A program made the position numbers and the translations under genes. The notes beneath the pieces are model-generated. The model saw only the letters and a list, made by a program, of their open reading frames with translations. It was not told where the DNA came from and made no database searches. A stretch of DNA of 58,628 bases from Planctomycetota bacterium (GTDB lineage: Bacteria; Planctomycetota; UBA1135; GCA-002686595), in the NCBI GenBank assembly GCA_004357655.1, contig SMVQ01000051.1, positions 1 through 58,628 on the forward strand. The letters run 5' to 3'. Position 1 is the first letter of the stretch. Every line of letters begins with the position of its first letter. Below, one piece after another: positions 45,212 to 56,495 of this stretch.

Positions 45212-47586
45212 TACGGCAGCGTCTCGAGCAGGCCCGACATGTCGTTCGTCCTCACGATGTCCCACCGGACGTGCGGCTCGAACGGCCGGTCGGACGGGAA
45301 GAGCGCCATGAACGGGATCGAATGCGCGCCGAGCCCCACCATCAGGCGCTCGATCACGTCGGTCTCCGGTGAGTCGTGGGTGATGTCGGCCTTCATGCGG
45401 ATGACTTGCTTCGCCACGAAGAGTTCGCGGACTTCATCGTCGTCGTAGACGAACTTCTCGTTCCACTTGCAGTTCGGGCACCAGTCCGCGGTGAAGTCGA
45501 CGAACACCGAGCGGCCCGATTCGAGCAGCCGTACAAGGCGCTCGCCGTCGAAGTCCTCCCAGGTCTCCCCGGCCGGGCCCGCCGCCTCGACCGCGAACAG
45601 GCCGCGGAAGTCCGCGAACGAGATGCGCGCCCCGCCCGCGACGATGAGCACCGCGAAGACGAGCGTGGCGTAGCGCTTCGCCACGGACTGGTCGAACGTC
45701 GCGAAGCGACCCCACCACCAGCAGCCGATCGCAACGAAGACGAGGAATGTCGCTGTGAACAGGAGCAGGTCCTGCCGCAGGCTGATCATGAGGTAGATGA
45801 CGGTCGCGAGCAGGACGAAGCCCATCACCTGTTTGAAAGTGTCCATCCACGGGCCGGGCTTCGGCAGGATCCGAAGCAGGCGGGGATTCGCGGTCAGGAT
45901 CACGTACGGCAGCGCCATCCCCAGGCCCAGCGCGAGGAAGATCGCGAAGACCGTGAGCGAAGGCTGGGCGAGGGTCCACGTCAGCGTGCTGCCGAGGAAG
46001 GGCCCGCTGCAGGGCGTGGCGAGCACGGTCGCGAGCATGCCCTTGAAGAACGCGTCGGGCAGGCCCTCCTTCGACATAGAAGACGCGGCGCCGGCCGGCA
46101 AGGGGGCGCCCAACTCGTACACACCGAACAGCGACAGTGCGAACGCGAACACGATCCCGATCATCACGACCAGGAACGTCTGGCTCTGGAACTGCTCGCC
46201 CCAGCCGAACTGCAGCGAGACGGCGACCGTCGCCAGCCCGAGGAAGACGACGACGATGCCCGCGGCAAAGGCGAGGCCGAGCGCGAGGATGCGGCGTTTG
46301 TCCTCGCCCGCCTGCTGTACGAACGAGAGGATCTTGATCGAGATCACCGGCAGGACGCACGGCATGACGTTCAGGATCATCCCCGCGAGGAAGGCGATGA
46401 GCAGCCACATGACGAGGCCGTGCGTCGCGGTCTCCGTCTGGGGCTCGAAGTCGGGGAAGGTCACAGCGGCGTAGTCGATGCTCCCTGCCGCGGCGGACGT
46501 GCCGAGGTTCGGTTCGATTCCGCCGGAAGCGCCAGGGGACTCCGAGCCGAACTCACCGCCCGAGCTGCCGATGACGAGGTCGTCGGGGAAGTCCGCGAAG
46601 TACTTGTCGTCGCCCCGCCCCGCTCCGACGGCCAGCTCCTTGTAGGGGATGCACGTGCCGGCATCCTCGCACGTGAGACCCTCGAGGAGCACGCCCACGG
46701 GCACCGCGTTCCCGCCCGGGAGCACACCTTCGGCGTGGAGGACGATCTTCCCCTCGTGGGCGTAGATCCACGTGTCGAGACCGGGCTGGTCGAGCCGTAG
46801 CGGCGCGGGAAAGCGCACGGCGCTCCATTCGACGCCCGCGCCGAGGAGCGTGACCGTCGTCGGCAGGCCGGTGGCCTCGGGCGGACCGAGCTCGGTGTGG
46901 TAGAGGTGCCAGCCCTCCTCGATATCGATCGGAATGGCGACGCGTACGCGACCGTCCTTCACACGGCTGAAGAGTCGCGCGCTCGCCTTCCCCGAATCCT
47001 TCTTGGCGACGAGAGGCACCTTCGCCGCCTGCACGTCCGGCACCGTCGCAGTCTTCGTGAGCGACAGGACGAGGTCTTGCGGGAAGCTCGCGAAGAGCGC
47101 GTCCTTCCCCGCGCCTTTACTCGTGAGCTCCTGTCCGTAGGGAATGCACAGGCCGAGGTCCTCGCACGTCAGGCCGTCGAGCTCGGCGCCGATGTCTTCG
47201 CCCCCGGCACCCTCCTCGATCCGACCCGCGGCGTAGAGCACGATCGTGCCCTCGTGGCCGTAGATCCACGTGCCGAGACCCGGCTGATCGAGCTTCAGCG
47301 GCTTGGGAAAGCGCACCTCGCTCCACGTGATGCCGGCCCCCGACATCTCGACCCGCGTGGGCTTCCCGATGGCTTCCGGGTTGCCGAGGTCGTCGTGATA
47401 GAGGTGCCAGCCGGGCTCGATGCGCACTTCGATCGCCGCGCGCACGACGCCGTCCGCCACGCGGCTGGTGAGCCGCGCGTCGGCTTTGGCGCCGAGACGG
47501 CCCTGTGCCGCTGCCGGCGCCACCGCGAGGACGGAGAGCGTGAGGGCGAGGAGGCTCACGAAGCTGCGGCGCATCGGTCGGATCAT
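45211..47586 (-). CDS. DsbD-type thiol:disulfide reductase with duplicated N-domain
   Basis: DsbD passes electrons from cytoplasmic thioredoxin across the membrane to periplasmic partners. The order here is signal peptide (to about 28), two tandem DsbD N-terminal domains (about 32-175 and 195-335), about eight helices (390-640) and a thioredoxin domain with CPNC near 703. Both N-domains keep the redox pair in GLTCED..-CIPY (CX5C). The helical core keeps NVMPCVLPV and ATPCSGPF. E. coli DsbD has one N-domain; here the duplication gives 791 aa. It ends in a palindrome facing the CDF gene and is 168 bp downstream of feoB. Confidence 0.9.
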   Translation of the reverse strand: MIRPMRRSFVSLLALTLSVLAVAPAAAQGRLGAKADARLTSRVADGVVRAAIEVRIEPGWHLYHDDLGNPEAIGKPTRVEMSGAGITWSEVRFPKPLKLDQPGLGTWIYGHEGTIVLYAAGRIEEGAGGEDIGAELDGLTCEDLGLCIPYGQELTSKGAGKDALFASFPQDLVLSLTKTATVPDVQAAKVPLVAKKDSGKASARLFSRVKDGRVRVAIPIDIEEGWHLYHTELGPPEATGLPTTVTLLGAGVEWSAVRFPAPLRLDQPGLDTWIYAHEGKIVLHAEGVLPGGNAVPVGVLLEGLTCEDAGTCIPYKELAVGAGRGDDKYFADFPDDLVIGSSGGEFGSESPGASGGIEPNLGTSAAAGSIDYAAVTFPDFEPQTETATHGLVMWLLIAFLAGMILNVMPCVLPVISIKILSFVQQAGEDKRRILALGLAFAAGIVVVFLGLATVAVSLQFGWGEQFQSQTFLVVMIGIVFAFALSLFGVYELGAPLPAGAASSMSKEGLPDAFFKGMLATVLATPCSGPFLGSTLTWTLAQPSLTVFAIFLALGLGMALPYVILTANPRLLRILPKPGPWMDTFKQVMGFVLLATVIYLMISLRQDLLLFTATFLVFVAIGCWWWGRFATFDQSVAKRYATLVFAVLIVAGGARISFADFRGLFAVEAAGPAGETWEDFDGERLVRLLESGRSVFVDFTADWCPNCKWNEKFVYDDDEVRELFVAKQVIRMKADITHDSPETDVIERLMVGLGAHSIPFMALFPSDRPFEPHVRWDIVRTNDMSGLLETLP

Positions 47587-47754
47587 GGATCTGGTCTCTG
47601 GGTCTCGGTGGGTTTCGGCCCGTCATGGTGCCTCGGCGAGGATAGCACCCGAGGCGCTCCAGGGCCCCGGCGGAGGGCTCTCAGGGCCGGTCACCCGGTA
47701 CTACGGCGCGCGCCGAGCCTGTGACAGTTCATGCTTTGTAGGCGCGGCTCCGCG

Positions 47755-49963
<2,209 letters not shown>

Positions 49964-49971
<8 letters not shown>

Positions 49972-50197
49972 CCTGCCGCTCGACGAACAGTTGCTCAGCC
50001 TCTGCACGCCGCAGGCTCACGTGACAGCCGCGCACTTCCAGTTCGACGAGGTCGCCGACGTTGACCCGACGGACGAGGCGCACCAGCGTGCCGGGCAGGA
50101 ACCCGAGCTCCATGAGGCGACGACGGAAGTCTGCCTCGCCACCCACCTCGAGCAGGCGGGCGCAGGTGCCGGGTGGAATGTCGCGGAGGCTGACCAT
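49964..50197 (-). CDS. feoA: Ferrous iron transport accessory protein FeoA
   Basis: This SH3-like protein of about 77 aa is required for FeoB activity. LRDIPPGTCARLLEVGG, RRRLMELGFLPGTLVRLVRR and LVELEVRGCHVSLRRAEAEQLFV are typical of FeoA. ATG 50197 (MVSLRDIPPG) is preferred; the ORF extending to 50251 would translate the operator. A predicted promoter ends 28 nt upstream, and a Fur-like palindrome lies between promoter and start, with no Shine-Dalgarno sequence. It overlaps feoB. Confidence 0.92.
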
Positions 50198-50202
50198 GTC
50201 TA

Positions 50203-50221
50203 AATGAGATTGGATCTCATT
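50203..50221 (-). promoter_or_regulatory. Fur-like palindromic operator before feoA
   Basis: AATGAGATTGGATCTCATT is a 19-bp palindrome (8-bp arms, 3-bp centre) similar in size and sequence to Fur-family boxes such as AATGAGAATGATTCTCATT. It sits 5 bp before the feoA start and just downstream of the predicted promoter, so a bound repressor would block transcription. Confidence 0.6.
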
Positions 50222-50231
50222 CTTGTTTCGA

Positions 50232-50260
50232 TTTATAGCACCCCGGAGCATGAGTCGGAA
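50232..50260 (-). promoter_or_regulatory. Predicted feoAB promoter
   Basis: On the minus strand, TTCCGA (50260-50255) and TATAAA (50237-50232) are 17 bp apart. The -10 is close to consensus, the -35 weak. Initiation is expected near 50225, leaving about 28 nt to the feoA ATG. Confidence 0.45.
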
Positions 50261-50423
50261 GCCTCCTAATCATCCGGAACGGTCCGGGCAGGCTGGCGAC
50301 CCGCCCCGCTGGGCCCTAGCCTGGGGGGGCCAACCCTCGACCGTATCCCACCCGTGGGGGGTCCGGGATGGGGGACCCCAACAGGCGGCCTCCGGACGGC
50401 CGCTGAGCATTCGGAAGGTGCCC

Positions 50424-51110
50424 TTGCAGAATCCCAAGGAAGTGGCGGGTCGCCGGGCCGCGGAGTTCGTGACGGACGGCATGACGGTAGGGCTCGGGAC
50501 GGGGTCGACCGTCTACTTCACCCTCGTCCAGCTCGCCGAGCGGATCCAGTCGGAGTCGCTCGCGATCCGCGGCGTGCCGACCTCCGTCGACACGGAGCGC
50601 AAGGCACGCGAGCTGGAGATCCCCCTCGTCGAGCTCGCGGACATCGGCTCGATCGACCTCACGATCGACGGCGCGGACGAGATCGACCCGGACTTCAACC
50701 TGATGAAAGGCGGCGGGGGCGCGCTCCTGCGCGAGAAGGTCGTGGCCTACATCTCCGAGCGCGAAGTGATCGTCGTGGGTCGCGCGAAGCTGGTCGAGCG
50801 GCTCGGGACGACGTTCCTTCTGCCCGTCGAGGTCGTGCCGTTCGCGCGCCCGGTCGTCGCGCGCGAGCTCACACGCCTCGGGGCCACCCCGAACCTGCGC
50901 GTCACCGACCCCGGAGCGCCGTATATGACGGACAACGGCAACGAGATTCTCGACTGTCGGTTCGAAGGCGGCATCGAGGATCCCGCCGCGCTCGAGATCG
51001 CCCTGGGCCGGATCCCCGGTGTGGTCGAGACCGGGCTCTTCGTGGGTCTCGCGCACGTTGTCGTGATCGGGAACGACGACGGGAGCTGCGAAGTGCGAGC
51101 GCGCCCTTGA
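50424..51110 (+). CDS. rpiA: Ribose-5-phosphate isomerase A
   Basis: RpiA interconverts ribose 5-phosphate and ribulose 5-phosphate. GLGTGSTVYF, DGADEIDPDFNLMKGGGGALLREK and LGATPNLRV follow the family, with the Asp/Glu and Lys of the active site intact. The TTG at 50424 has GGAAGG five bases upstream and gives MQNPKEVAGRRAAEFV; the GTG at 50418 is a neighbour. The 228-aa length is normal. It is divergent from feoA and convergent with the propeller-cytochrome gene. Confidence 0.93.
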   Translation: MQNPKEVAGRRAAEFVTDGMTVGLGTGSTVYFTLVQLAERIQSESLAIRGVPTSVDTERKARELEIPLVELADIGSIDLTIDGADEIDPDFNLMKGGGGALLREKVVAYISEREVIVVGRAKLVERLGTTFLLPVEVVPFARPVVARELTRLGATPNLRVTDPGAPYMTDNGNEILDCRFEGGIEDPAALEIALGRIPGVVETGLFVGLAHVVVIGNDDGSCEVRARP

Positions 51111-51419
51111 GGGCCGCCCGCGAGTCGCTCCCGCGCATCGCTGCTCCCGCCGTGGAGGCGGGCCGGCGACACAGCCGCCGTGGCGTCGCCAGCATCTCGT
51201 GCGAAGCGCGAATTCACCAGGCCGCCGGGCCGTCCCCTCCGCGGGCCATTCGCAGTCCACCTCCCCCCGACGACTGCCCTCGCCTGAGTTCTGGCCTGGC
51301 TGTCGCAGCGCCGCGAGCATTCCGCGCGAGATGCGGGTCACCTGCTCGCGGCTCACTCAGAACGAAAGCGGTCCCCAGCGCCAGCGCCGGGGACCGCTAA
51401 GTCTGGACCGGCGTCCTCG
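51111..51419. other. Convergent intergenic region rpiA / propeller gene
   Basis: This 309-bp gap lies between convergent genes. Apart from a strong stem-loop at 51367-51398 I see no gene, promoter or repeat in it. Confidence 0.5.
51367..51398 (-). terminator. Intrinsic terminator of the propeller-cytochrome gene
   Basis: AGCGGTCCCC (51367-51376) pairs with GGGGACCGCT (51389-51398), and GCGC/GCGC can pair inside. On the minus strand the stem is followed by TTTCGTT, an imperfect T-tract, so it probably terminates the gene that ends at 51420. Confidence 0.6.
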
Positions 51420-54347
51420 CTACAGCGACTGAATGAAGCTCAGGATCGCTTCCATGTCGATGAGCTTCTGGTTGAGCGACCCGCTCTGCAGGTTGATCTG
51501 CACGTCGGAGATACCGGTGATGTCTTCGTGGCCGAAGATGTCGTGCTCCTCGTTGAAGATCTTGTTGAGCCCCGGATACGGGGGCTGGCCGCCCCAGGCC
51601 GCGCTGCCGTAGATGGCGTCGAAGCCGAAGTTCACGTCGACGGTCTGGCTGTCGGGATGGACGAGGGAGCGCAGCGAGTAGGCCGCGTGGTCGTGGAAGT
51701 ACGGCGCCGTGGCAAAGACGCCGGCCTTCGTCGGGATCACGAAGAGGTTGCCGGGACGCCGGAAGATCCGGTGTCCGTCCGAGTCGCAGTTGGGGACACC
51801 GACAGTGCAGTCGCACAGGTAGCTGTTGTTGTCGTCCCGCTTGAAGTCGTCATCCGTGTCCTCGTTCATGATCCCGTACGTCTCGTAGTCGATATAACCA
51901 TCGAGGTTCCGGTCAGGGATGGGATCCGTCGCGGCGGTCACGGCGATCGTGTTCACGTTGCGGATGTTGATGGCCACGATGTTCTCGCGCAGCGAGAAGC
52001 AGTCGGGGTCGAAGGCCTGGAGGTTCTCTCCGCCCGTCAGCATCGGATCGACGAAGTCCAAGGTGTAGAAACGCGGGCCCGGATGCAGCGCCGGGTTCAG
52101 CTCGACTTCTGCGTGGCAGGCCGCGCAGCCGGCGTGCCGGAGCGTCGGGTTGCAGTTCAGCCCGCAGTCGTTGGTCCCGAAGAACAGGTCGCGCCCCATG
52201 GCCGCCTGGGCGGAGAGGACCATGCCGGCTTCGAGGTTCGGGTTCAAGGGGAAGGGGATCGTCTCGTGGTAGTCGACGAGACCCTGCTGCTCGGCGTCGG
52301 TCAGGATGCCCGTACCGCCGTTCTCCCCGCCGAACATCGGTCCCGTCTCACCGAGGTTCAGGCGCACACCCTTCCATAGGATGAGGCCCGTGCCGAGCGT
52401 GCCGCCGTAGACCGGCATCGTGCTGCGCGGCCCGGCGCCGCGCTGCCACACGTTCGCGTCCGCTCCACCCTCGAAGTGGCATGAGGCGCAGGAGTTGTTG
52501 AAGTTGCCCGCGGTCTGCGCCCGCGAGGCGTCCTCGAAGAGCTCCTGTCCGATGCGCTCGGACACCGAGAAATTGTCCGGGCCCGTCAGCGTGTTGATCT
52601 GGCCCCGTTCCTCGTGGATCGTGCCGCCGGTCCAGTCGACTCGCAGCGAGGTGAGCGAGTGCGTCGCCTCGTTGACGATGTAGAGCAGCGAGTCGTCGTT
52701 CACGGTCGTGAGGTCAGCGACCATCGCCATGCCGAGGGGCATGTCGCCCATCGCCGTGGTCGTGTCGAGTGCCGTGCGCTCGACGTGGTCGAGCCGCGGC
52801 GGGAACACGGAGCGCAGGGTCATGTCGCTGCCGTTCACCGAGTACAGGAACAGGTCCTCGGATCCGCGGTTCAACATCACGACATTGTCACCGGCCGCGT
52901 TGTACAGGACCTTGGACGGGTGCCCGGCCCGGTGACCCATCTTGTTGAGACCCGGCCCGGCCTGGTCGAGGTGGAGGTGGAGGCCGTTGGAGAGCACGAA
53001 CTCGGCGTCGAGGCCGCCGACGTTCACGAGGACCTGGGCGTGAGCTGTGAGGTCGTGATACAAGGCGAAGTCGGGGATCCCCAGGGTCGCGTGCCCGGTA
53101 GTGATGTTGAGGGCGCGCCGCGGCTGGAGCAACAGGATGCCACCCAAGAACGGCAGGCTCGCTTCAGCGGTGCCCAAGTAGAGGATCGCCGTGTCGCCGG
53201 GTTGCAGCCCGGAGACGACTATCGTCTGGCCCGCGCCGAGGACCGGAGCGCCGACGCCGCCCAGGATGATCTTGTCACCGAAGCTCGTCGTGCCGGGATT
53301 ACCGTAAGGCGTGTAGAGCGCCGGGTCCGGGTCGTCCGAGAGCTGGTGGTGCAGGCGGTTCGAGTTGTCGCCCGGGTTCCCGTAGGAGCCGTTTGCGAGG
53401 TCGATGACAGTCAGCGCCGGGTACACGCGGTTGGCGAAGTCCCCGGCGATCGCGCCGCCGAAGTCGTGGCCCACATCGTGGTTGACGTTGTGCAGGAGGT
53501 GCGGCACGAGGGCGCGGGTCCCGTCCGGGGAGACCGCGATGTCCTCGAGGAATCGGGGCTTGCCCTGGCTCTCGACGGTAGTGACCTTCGTCGTGTTGAA
53601 GAACGTATCGAACGGGTACTCGTCCACGTTGATCTTCGTCACGAGTACGGCGCCCGTCGGGAGGCCGGTCGCGAGCGACACGTCGAGCACCGAGATGTAC
53701 GACGACTTGTTGTGCGTCACGTACATCCGCGTGCTGCTCTGGTCGATCGTGAAGCCGCGGGGATCGCCGAGGTCGGCGACGCCGTCGCGATTGGAGTCGT
53801 GATCCGCGATCGTCCCGCTGGAGAGGAAGTTGAGGTTGCGCTCGAACTGGTGCGTGGCCTGAAGCGTCTGCGTCGCCACGTCGTAGAACTTGATCGTGCC
53901 GGAGCGGAAGCCGCTCACCGCGAACCACAGTCCGCTCGGGGCGACCGCGACGCCGTAAGCCTCGACGCCCACGTCCGTGATCGTCGATTGGACGGCGAGC
54001 CCGGCGACATCGATGACGCTCACTGTTCCGGGCTCGGGGTTCGCCGGGAACCCGAGCACGATGTTCGCGCCGGTGGGGATGTTGCCGCGCTGGTTCGCGA
54101 CGAAGACGAGCGCGCCGTCGTGGGAGAACGCGAGGGAGCGGGGCTTCACGCCTACGGGGATCTCGATCACGTTGCCCGTGGAGACGTCGATCCTCGAAAC
54201 GGAGTCGTTGTCACGGTTGCAGACCCAGACCATGTTCGATTGGGTGGGGTCCACGGCGACCGCGGAGACCTGGGCATGCTGGGCGTGAGCCGTGGCGGAG
54301 ACGATCGCGACGAGGGCGAGGGAGCTGGAAATGCGGGGTATCTTCAT
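51420..54347 (-). CDS. Secreted beta-propeller and di-heme cytochrome c protein
   Basis: This protein of 975 aa has a signal peptide (PRISSSLALVAIVSATAHA). Residues about 25-300 form a YVTN/NHL-like propeller with repeats such as SVIDVAGLAVQSTITDVG. An insertion at about 365-460 (VVSGLQPGDTAILYLG...FLGGILLL) resembles a small beta domain seen in planctomycete secreted proteins. The rest is like a MauG/cytochrome c peroxidase-type protein with two heme c motifs, CASCH (about 619) and CAACH (about 739). It ends NQKLIDMEAILSFIQSL. Cytochrome maturation genes are absent here; the DsbD-type gene could aid heme attachment. Substrate unknown. Confidence 0.75.
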   Translation of the reverse strand: MKIPRISSSLALVAIVSATAHAQHAQVSAVAVDPTQSNMVWVCNRDNDSVSRIDVSTGNVIEIPVGVKPRSLAFSHDGALVFVANQRGNIPTGANIVLGFPANPEPGTVSVIDVAGLAVQSTITDVGVEAYGVAVAPSGLWFAVSGFRSGTIKFYDVATQTLQATHQFERNLNFLSSGTIADHDSNRDGVADLGDPRGFTIDQSSTRMYVTHNKSSYISVLDVSLATGLPTGAVLVTKINVDEYPFDTFFNTTKVTTVESQGKPRFLEDIAVSPDGTRALVPHLLHNVNHDVGHDFGGAIAGDFANRVYPALTVIDLANGSYGNPGDNSNRLHHQLSDDPDPALYTPYGNPGTTSFGDKIILGGVGAPVLGAGQTIVVSGLQPGDTAILYLGTAEASLPFLGGILLLQPRRALNITTGHATLGIPDFALYHDLTAHAQVLVNVGGLDAEFVLSNGLHLHLDQAGPGLNKMGHRAGHPSKVLYNAAGDNVVMLNRGSEDLFLYSVNGSDMTLRSVFPPRLDHVERTALDTTTAMGDMPLGMAMVADLTTVNDDSLLYIVNEATHSLTSLRVDWTGGTIHEERGQINTLTGPDNFSVSERIGQELFEDASRAQTAGNFNNSCASCHFEGGADANVWQRGAGPRSTMPVYGGTLGTGLILWKGVRLNLGETGPMFGGENGGTGILTDAEQQGLVDYHETIPFPLNPNLEAGMVLSAQAAMGRDLFFGTNDCGLNCNPTLRHAGCAACHAEVELNPALHPGPRFYTLDFVDPMLTGGENLQAFDPDCFSLRENIVAINIRNVNTIAVTAATDPIPDRNLDGYIDYETYGIMNEDTDDDFKRDDNNSYLCDCTVGVPNCDSDGHRIFRRPGNLFVIPTKAGVFATAPYFHDHAAYSLRSLVHPDSQTVDVNFGFDAIYGSAAWGGQPPYPGLNKIFNEEHDIFGHEDITGISDVQINLQSGSLNQKLIDMEAILSFIQSL

Positions 54348-54713
54348 CTGAATACCAGGTGAGGCGCAGCCAGGACGCTACGGTGCCCCGGCCGACCGCG
54401 TAGGGAGCGCGGCAGGAACAGGAGCCAGGAGAGAGGGGATCGGCGGTGCCCCTGAGCCTAGGGGCCACATCACGCCATGATCTGGGTGTACCCAAGGGTA
54501 GCCCACCCGTCACGGAATTGCTCGCCCGCGCGCCGCCACGACCGCACCGTGCAGGCCGGAAATTGCTTCCGTCCACGGCAGATTCGGCCTGGCGCGGTGG
54601 TCCTCCAGTTCCCACCCCGCGGCCGGCACGGGTGGGATTCCGGGGCAAACCCCCGCGGGCGGGCTTGTGGGGGGGGCCGGGCGCTTGGCACCGGTGTTGC
54701 TCCCCGAGGCGCG
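54348..54713. other. Divergent region with sigma-54 promoter for the hook operon
   Basis: This 366-bp gap separates the divergent propeller-cytochrome gene and fliK. It holds a sigma-54 promoter at 54685-54701. A minus-strand TATTCA just before the propeller start could be a -10, implying a short or absent leader. An enhancer-binding site could lie upstream of the sigma-54 promoter, but I see no clear palindrome. Confidence 0.45.
54685..54701 (+). promoter_or_regulatory. Sigma-54 promoter of fliK-flgD-flgE
   Basis: TTGGCACCGGTGTTGCT matches the -24/-12 consensus TTGGCAC-N5-TTGCT without mismatch. Transcription should start near 54712, about two bases before the fliK ATG at 54714. Confidence 0.85.
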
Positions 54714-55964
54714 ATGGAGTCACTGAAGTTCTCAATCAGTCTCCGGTCCTTGGATGCAAACGGGCGGCCGCCCGGCACGGAGCGGTCGCCCGGCAAGGCC
54801 CGGGATTCGGCGCGGACCGCGTTCGCGGACGACCTCGCGGCCGCGGCCCGATCGGAACCGCGCGAAGCCGTGGCGGCCGAGGGGCGCGAGGCTGCGGCGG
54901 CCGATTCGACCAGGGCCACGGCGGCCGATTCGACCGAGCGGGCAGGCCCTCCCGATCCGGATATCGGTGTCACCTCGGCCCCGACGGAGCCGGACGCTCC
55001 GGCGGCTTCCGCGACCCCCGCCGACCGGCTCCCCCCTCCCGCCGGATCCCCGCAGGCGAGCGGGGCGCGAGCGCCGGTCCCCGGGGTCGATGGCCAGGGG
55101 TCGGCCCCGGCCGAGCTCCCGGCGCCCACGGTCCCCGTCCCTGGGACGGCGATTCCGATCGCAGGCACGGCGGTCGCGGCCGTGCTCGACGGCGCGCAGC
55201 TCGCGCTCCCCGCGTCCGAGATCACATCCGGTGCACCGCCAGCCGGCGTGCCGGCGCTCGCGTCCGGGACGGCGCCCGCAACAGCGGGGCCGGCCGGGTC
55301 CCCGTCCTCGCTCGAGCTCCCCGCGCCGCCCGCGGACGCTTCGTTCCTGAGCGCGGCCATCGGTGACGACGCCGGCGCAGGGGACACGACGTCCGACTTC
55401 GCGCTCCCCTCGCTCGCCGCGGACGAAGGCAGCTCGCGCCCGAGCACGGGCCACGGCCTCACGCCGGCGCCGGTCTCCGAGGGTGTCGGCGACCGCGCCC
55501 CCGAAGCGCTCGAGCGCCCGCCGACTCACGCGAGCGACATCGAGCGCGCGGAGCGGGTACTTCAGCAACTGCGGCTCAAGCTCTCACCCGGTCTGCGCCG
55601 GGCGACCCTCGTGCTCGAACCGGAGAACCTCGGTCGCATCACGATCGCGCTCCACGTCCGGGATGGCCGGCTCGAGGCCATCCTGCGCGCGGAGAAGGTC
55701 GAGACGCTCAGCGTGCTGGAGGCGCACCTACCGGAGCTGCGCGCGATGTTCGAGCAGTCGGGGATCGACGCGAGAGACATCGACCTCGGGCTCGGTTCCG
55801 AGAGCGACGCGCCCGGCCCGGACCCGGGCGCAAACCAGGACAGCGGATCGGATGAGGGCGGCGCCGCCCACGATCCGTTCGATTACGAAGGCACGGACAC
55901 AGTCGGCGGAAGCCTGCTGGCGAAGGCCATCACGGACGAACTTGGCGTGGACACTTACGCCTGA
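54714..55964 (+). CDS. fliK: Flagellar hook-length control protein FliK
   Basis: FliK measures hook length and switches the export gate. The 416-aa protein has a long Pro/Ala-rich disordered central region (about 30-265). The C-terminal Flg_hook domain begins at about 270: VLQQLRLKLSPGLRRATLVLEPENLGRITIALHVRDGRLEAIL. The acidic tail (DSGSDEGGAAHDPFDYEG) is variable. ATG 54714 begins MESLKFSISLRSL; a longer upstream frame exists but would start before the predicted transcription start. It is the first gene of the hook unit, 12 bp before flgD. Confidence 0.88.
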   Translation: MESLKFSISLRSLDANGRPPGTERSPGKARDSARTAFADDLAAAARSEPREAVAAEGREAAAADSTRATAADSTERAGPPDPDIGVTSAPTEPDAPAASATPADRLPPPAGSPQASGARAPVPGVDGQGSAPAELPAPTVPVPGTAIPIAGTAVAAVLDGAQLALPASEITSGAPPAGVPALASGTAPATAGPAGSPSSLELPAPPADASFLSAAIGDDAGAGDTTSDFALPSLAADEGSSRPSTGHGLTPAPVSEGVGDRAPEALERPPTHASDIERAERVLQQLRLKLSPGLRRATLVLEPENLGRITIALHVRDGRLEAILRAEKVETLSVLEAHLPELRAMFEQSGIDARDIDLGLGSESDAPGPDPGANQDSGSDEGGAAHDPFDYEGTDTVGGSLLAKAITDELGVDTYA

Positions 55965-55976
55965 CGGAGGCACACG

Positions 55977-56459
55977 ATGATCGACGGAATCAGCGCGAAC
56001 GACCCCATCTTCGGCCAGACGGCCGGCCCGACTCAGGATCTCGACAAGAGCGCTTTCATGAAGCTCCTCGTGGCCCAGATGCGGAATCAGAACCCGCTGG
56101 AGCCGACGTCGAACGATCAGTTCATCGCCCAGCTCGCGCAGTTCTCCTCGTTGGAACAGATGCAGGTCGTCAACGAGAACCTCGTTGGGCTGGCCGTGCT
56201 GCAGCAGAGCAACGCGCTCATGTCCCAGCTCACCGACAGCAGCGTGCTGATCGGCATGACGGTCGAGTACGAGGATCCCGTGAGCGGCGAGCCCATCGTC
56301 GGCCAGGTGTCGTCGGTGAAGATCGAGGAGGGGATCGCCGTCCTGCGCATCGACGGCCAGGACGTGCCGCTGGCCAGCATCACGGCTGTCCTCGGCACCG
56401 AGCCGCCGGATGGCGGCGAGGGCGATGGCGGTACCACCAACGACGGGGACGGCGAATAG
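55977..56459 (+). CDS. flgD: Flagellar hook assembly protein FlgD
   Basis: FlgD is the hook cap that guides FlgE assembly. This protein of 160 aa has the typical N-terminus LDKSAFMKLLVAQMRNQNPL and EPTSNDQFIAQLAQFSSLEQM. The C-terminal part has only a short SH3-like section (TVEYEDPVSGEPIVGQVSSV) and an acidic low-complexity tail, so it lacks the full FlgD Ig-like domain and is the short type. It follows fliK by 12 bp and precedes flgE by 36 bp. Confidence 0.93.
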   Translation: MIDGISANDPIFGQTAGPTQDLDKSAFMKLLVAQMRNQNPLEPTSNDQFIAQLAQFSSLEQMQVVNENLVGLAVLQQSNALMSQLTDSSVLIGMTVEYEDPVSGEPIVGQVSSVKIEEGIAVLRIDGQDVPLASITAVLGTEPPDGGEGDGGTTNDGDGE

Positions 56460-56495
56460 CCGTCGCGGAATCAGGACCCAGGGAAACCAAGAACC

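Noticed and set aside
46500-46530. tRNA-like GGTTCGATTCC string
   Set aside because: It lies inside the DsbD coding region and no cloverleaf can be built.
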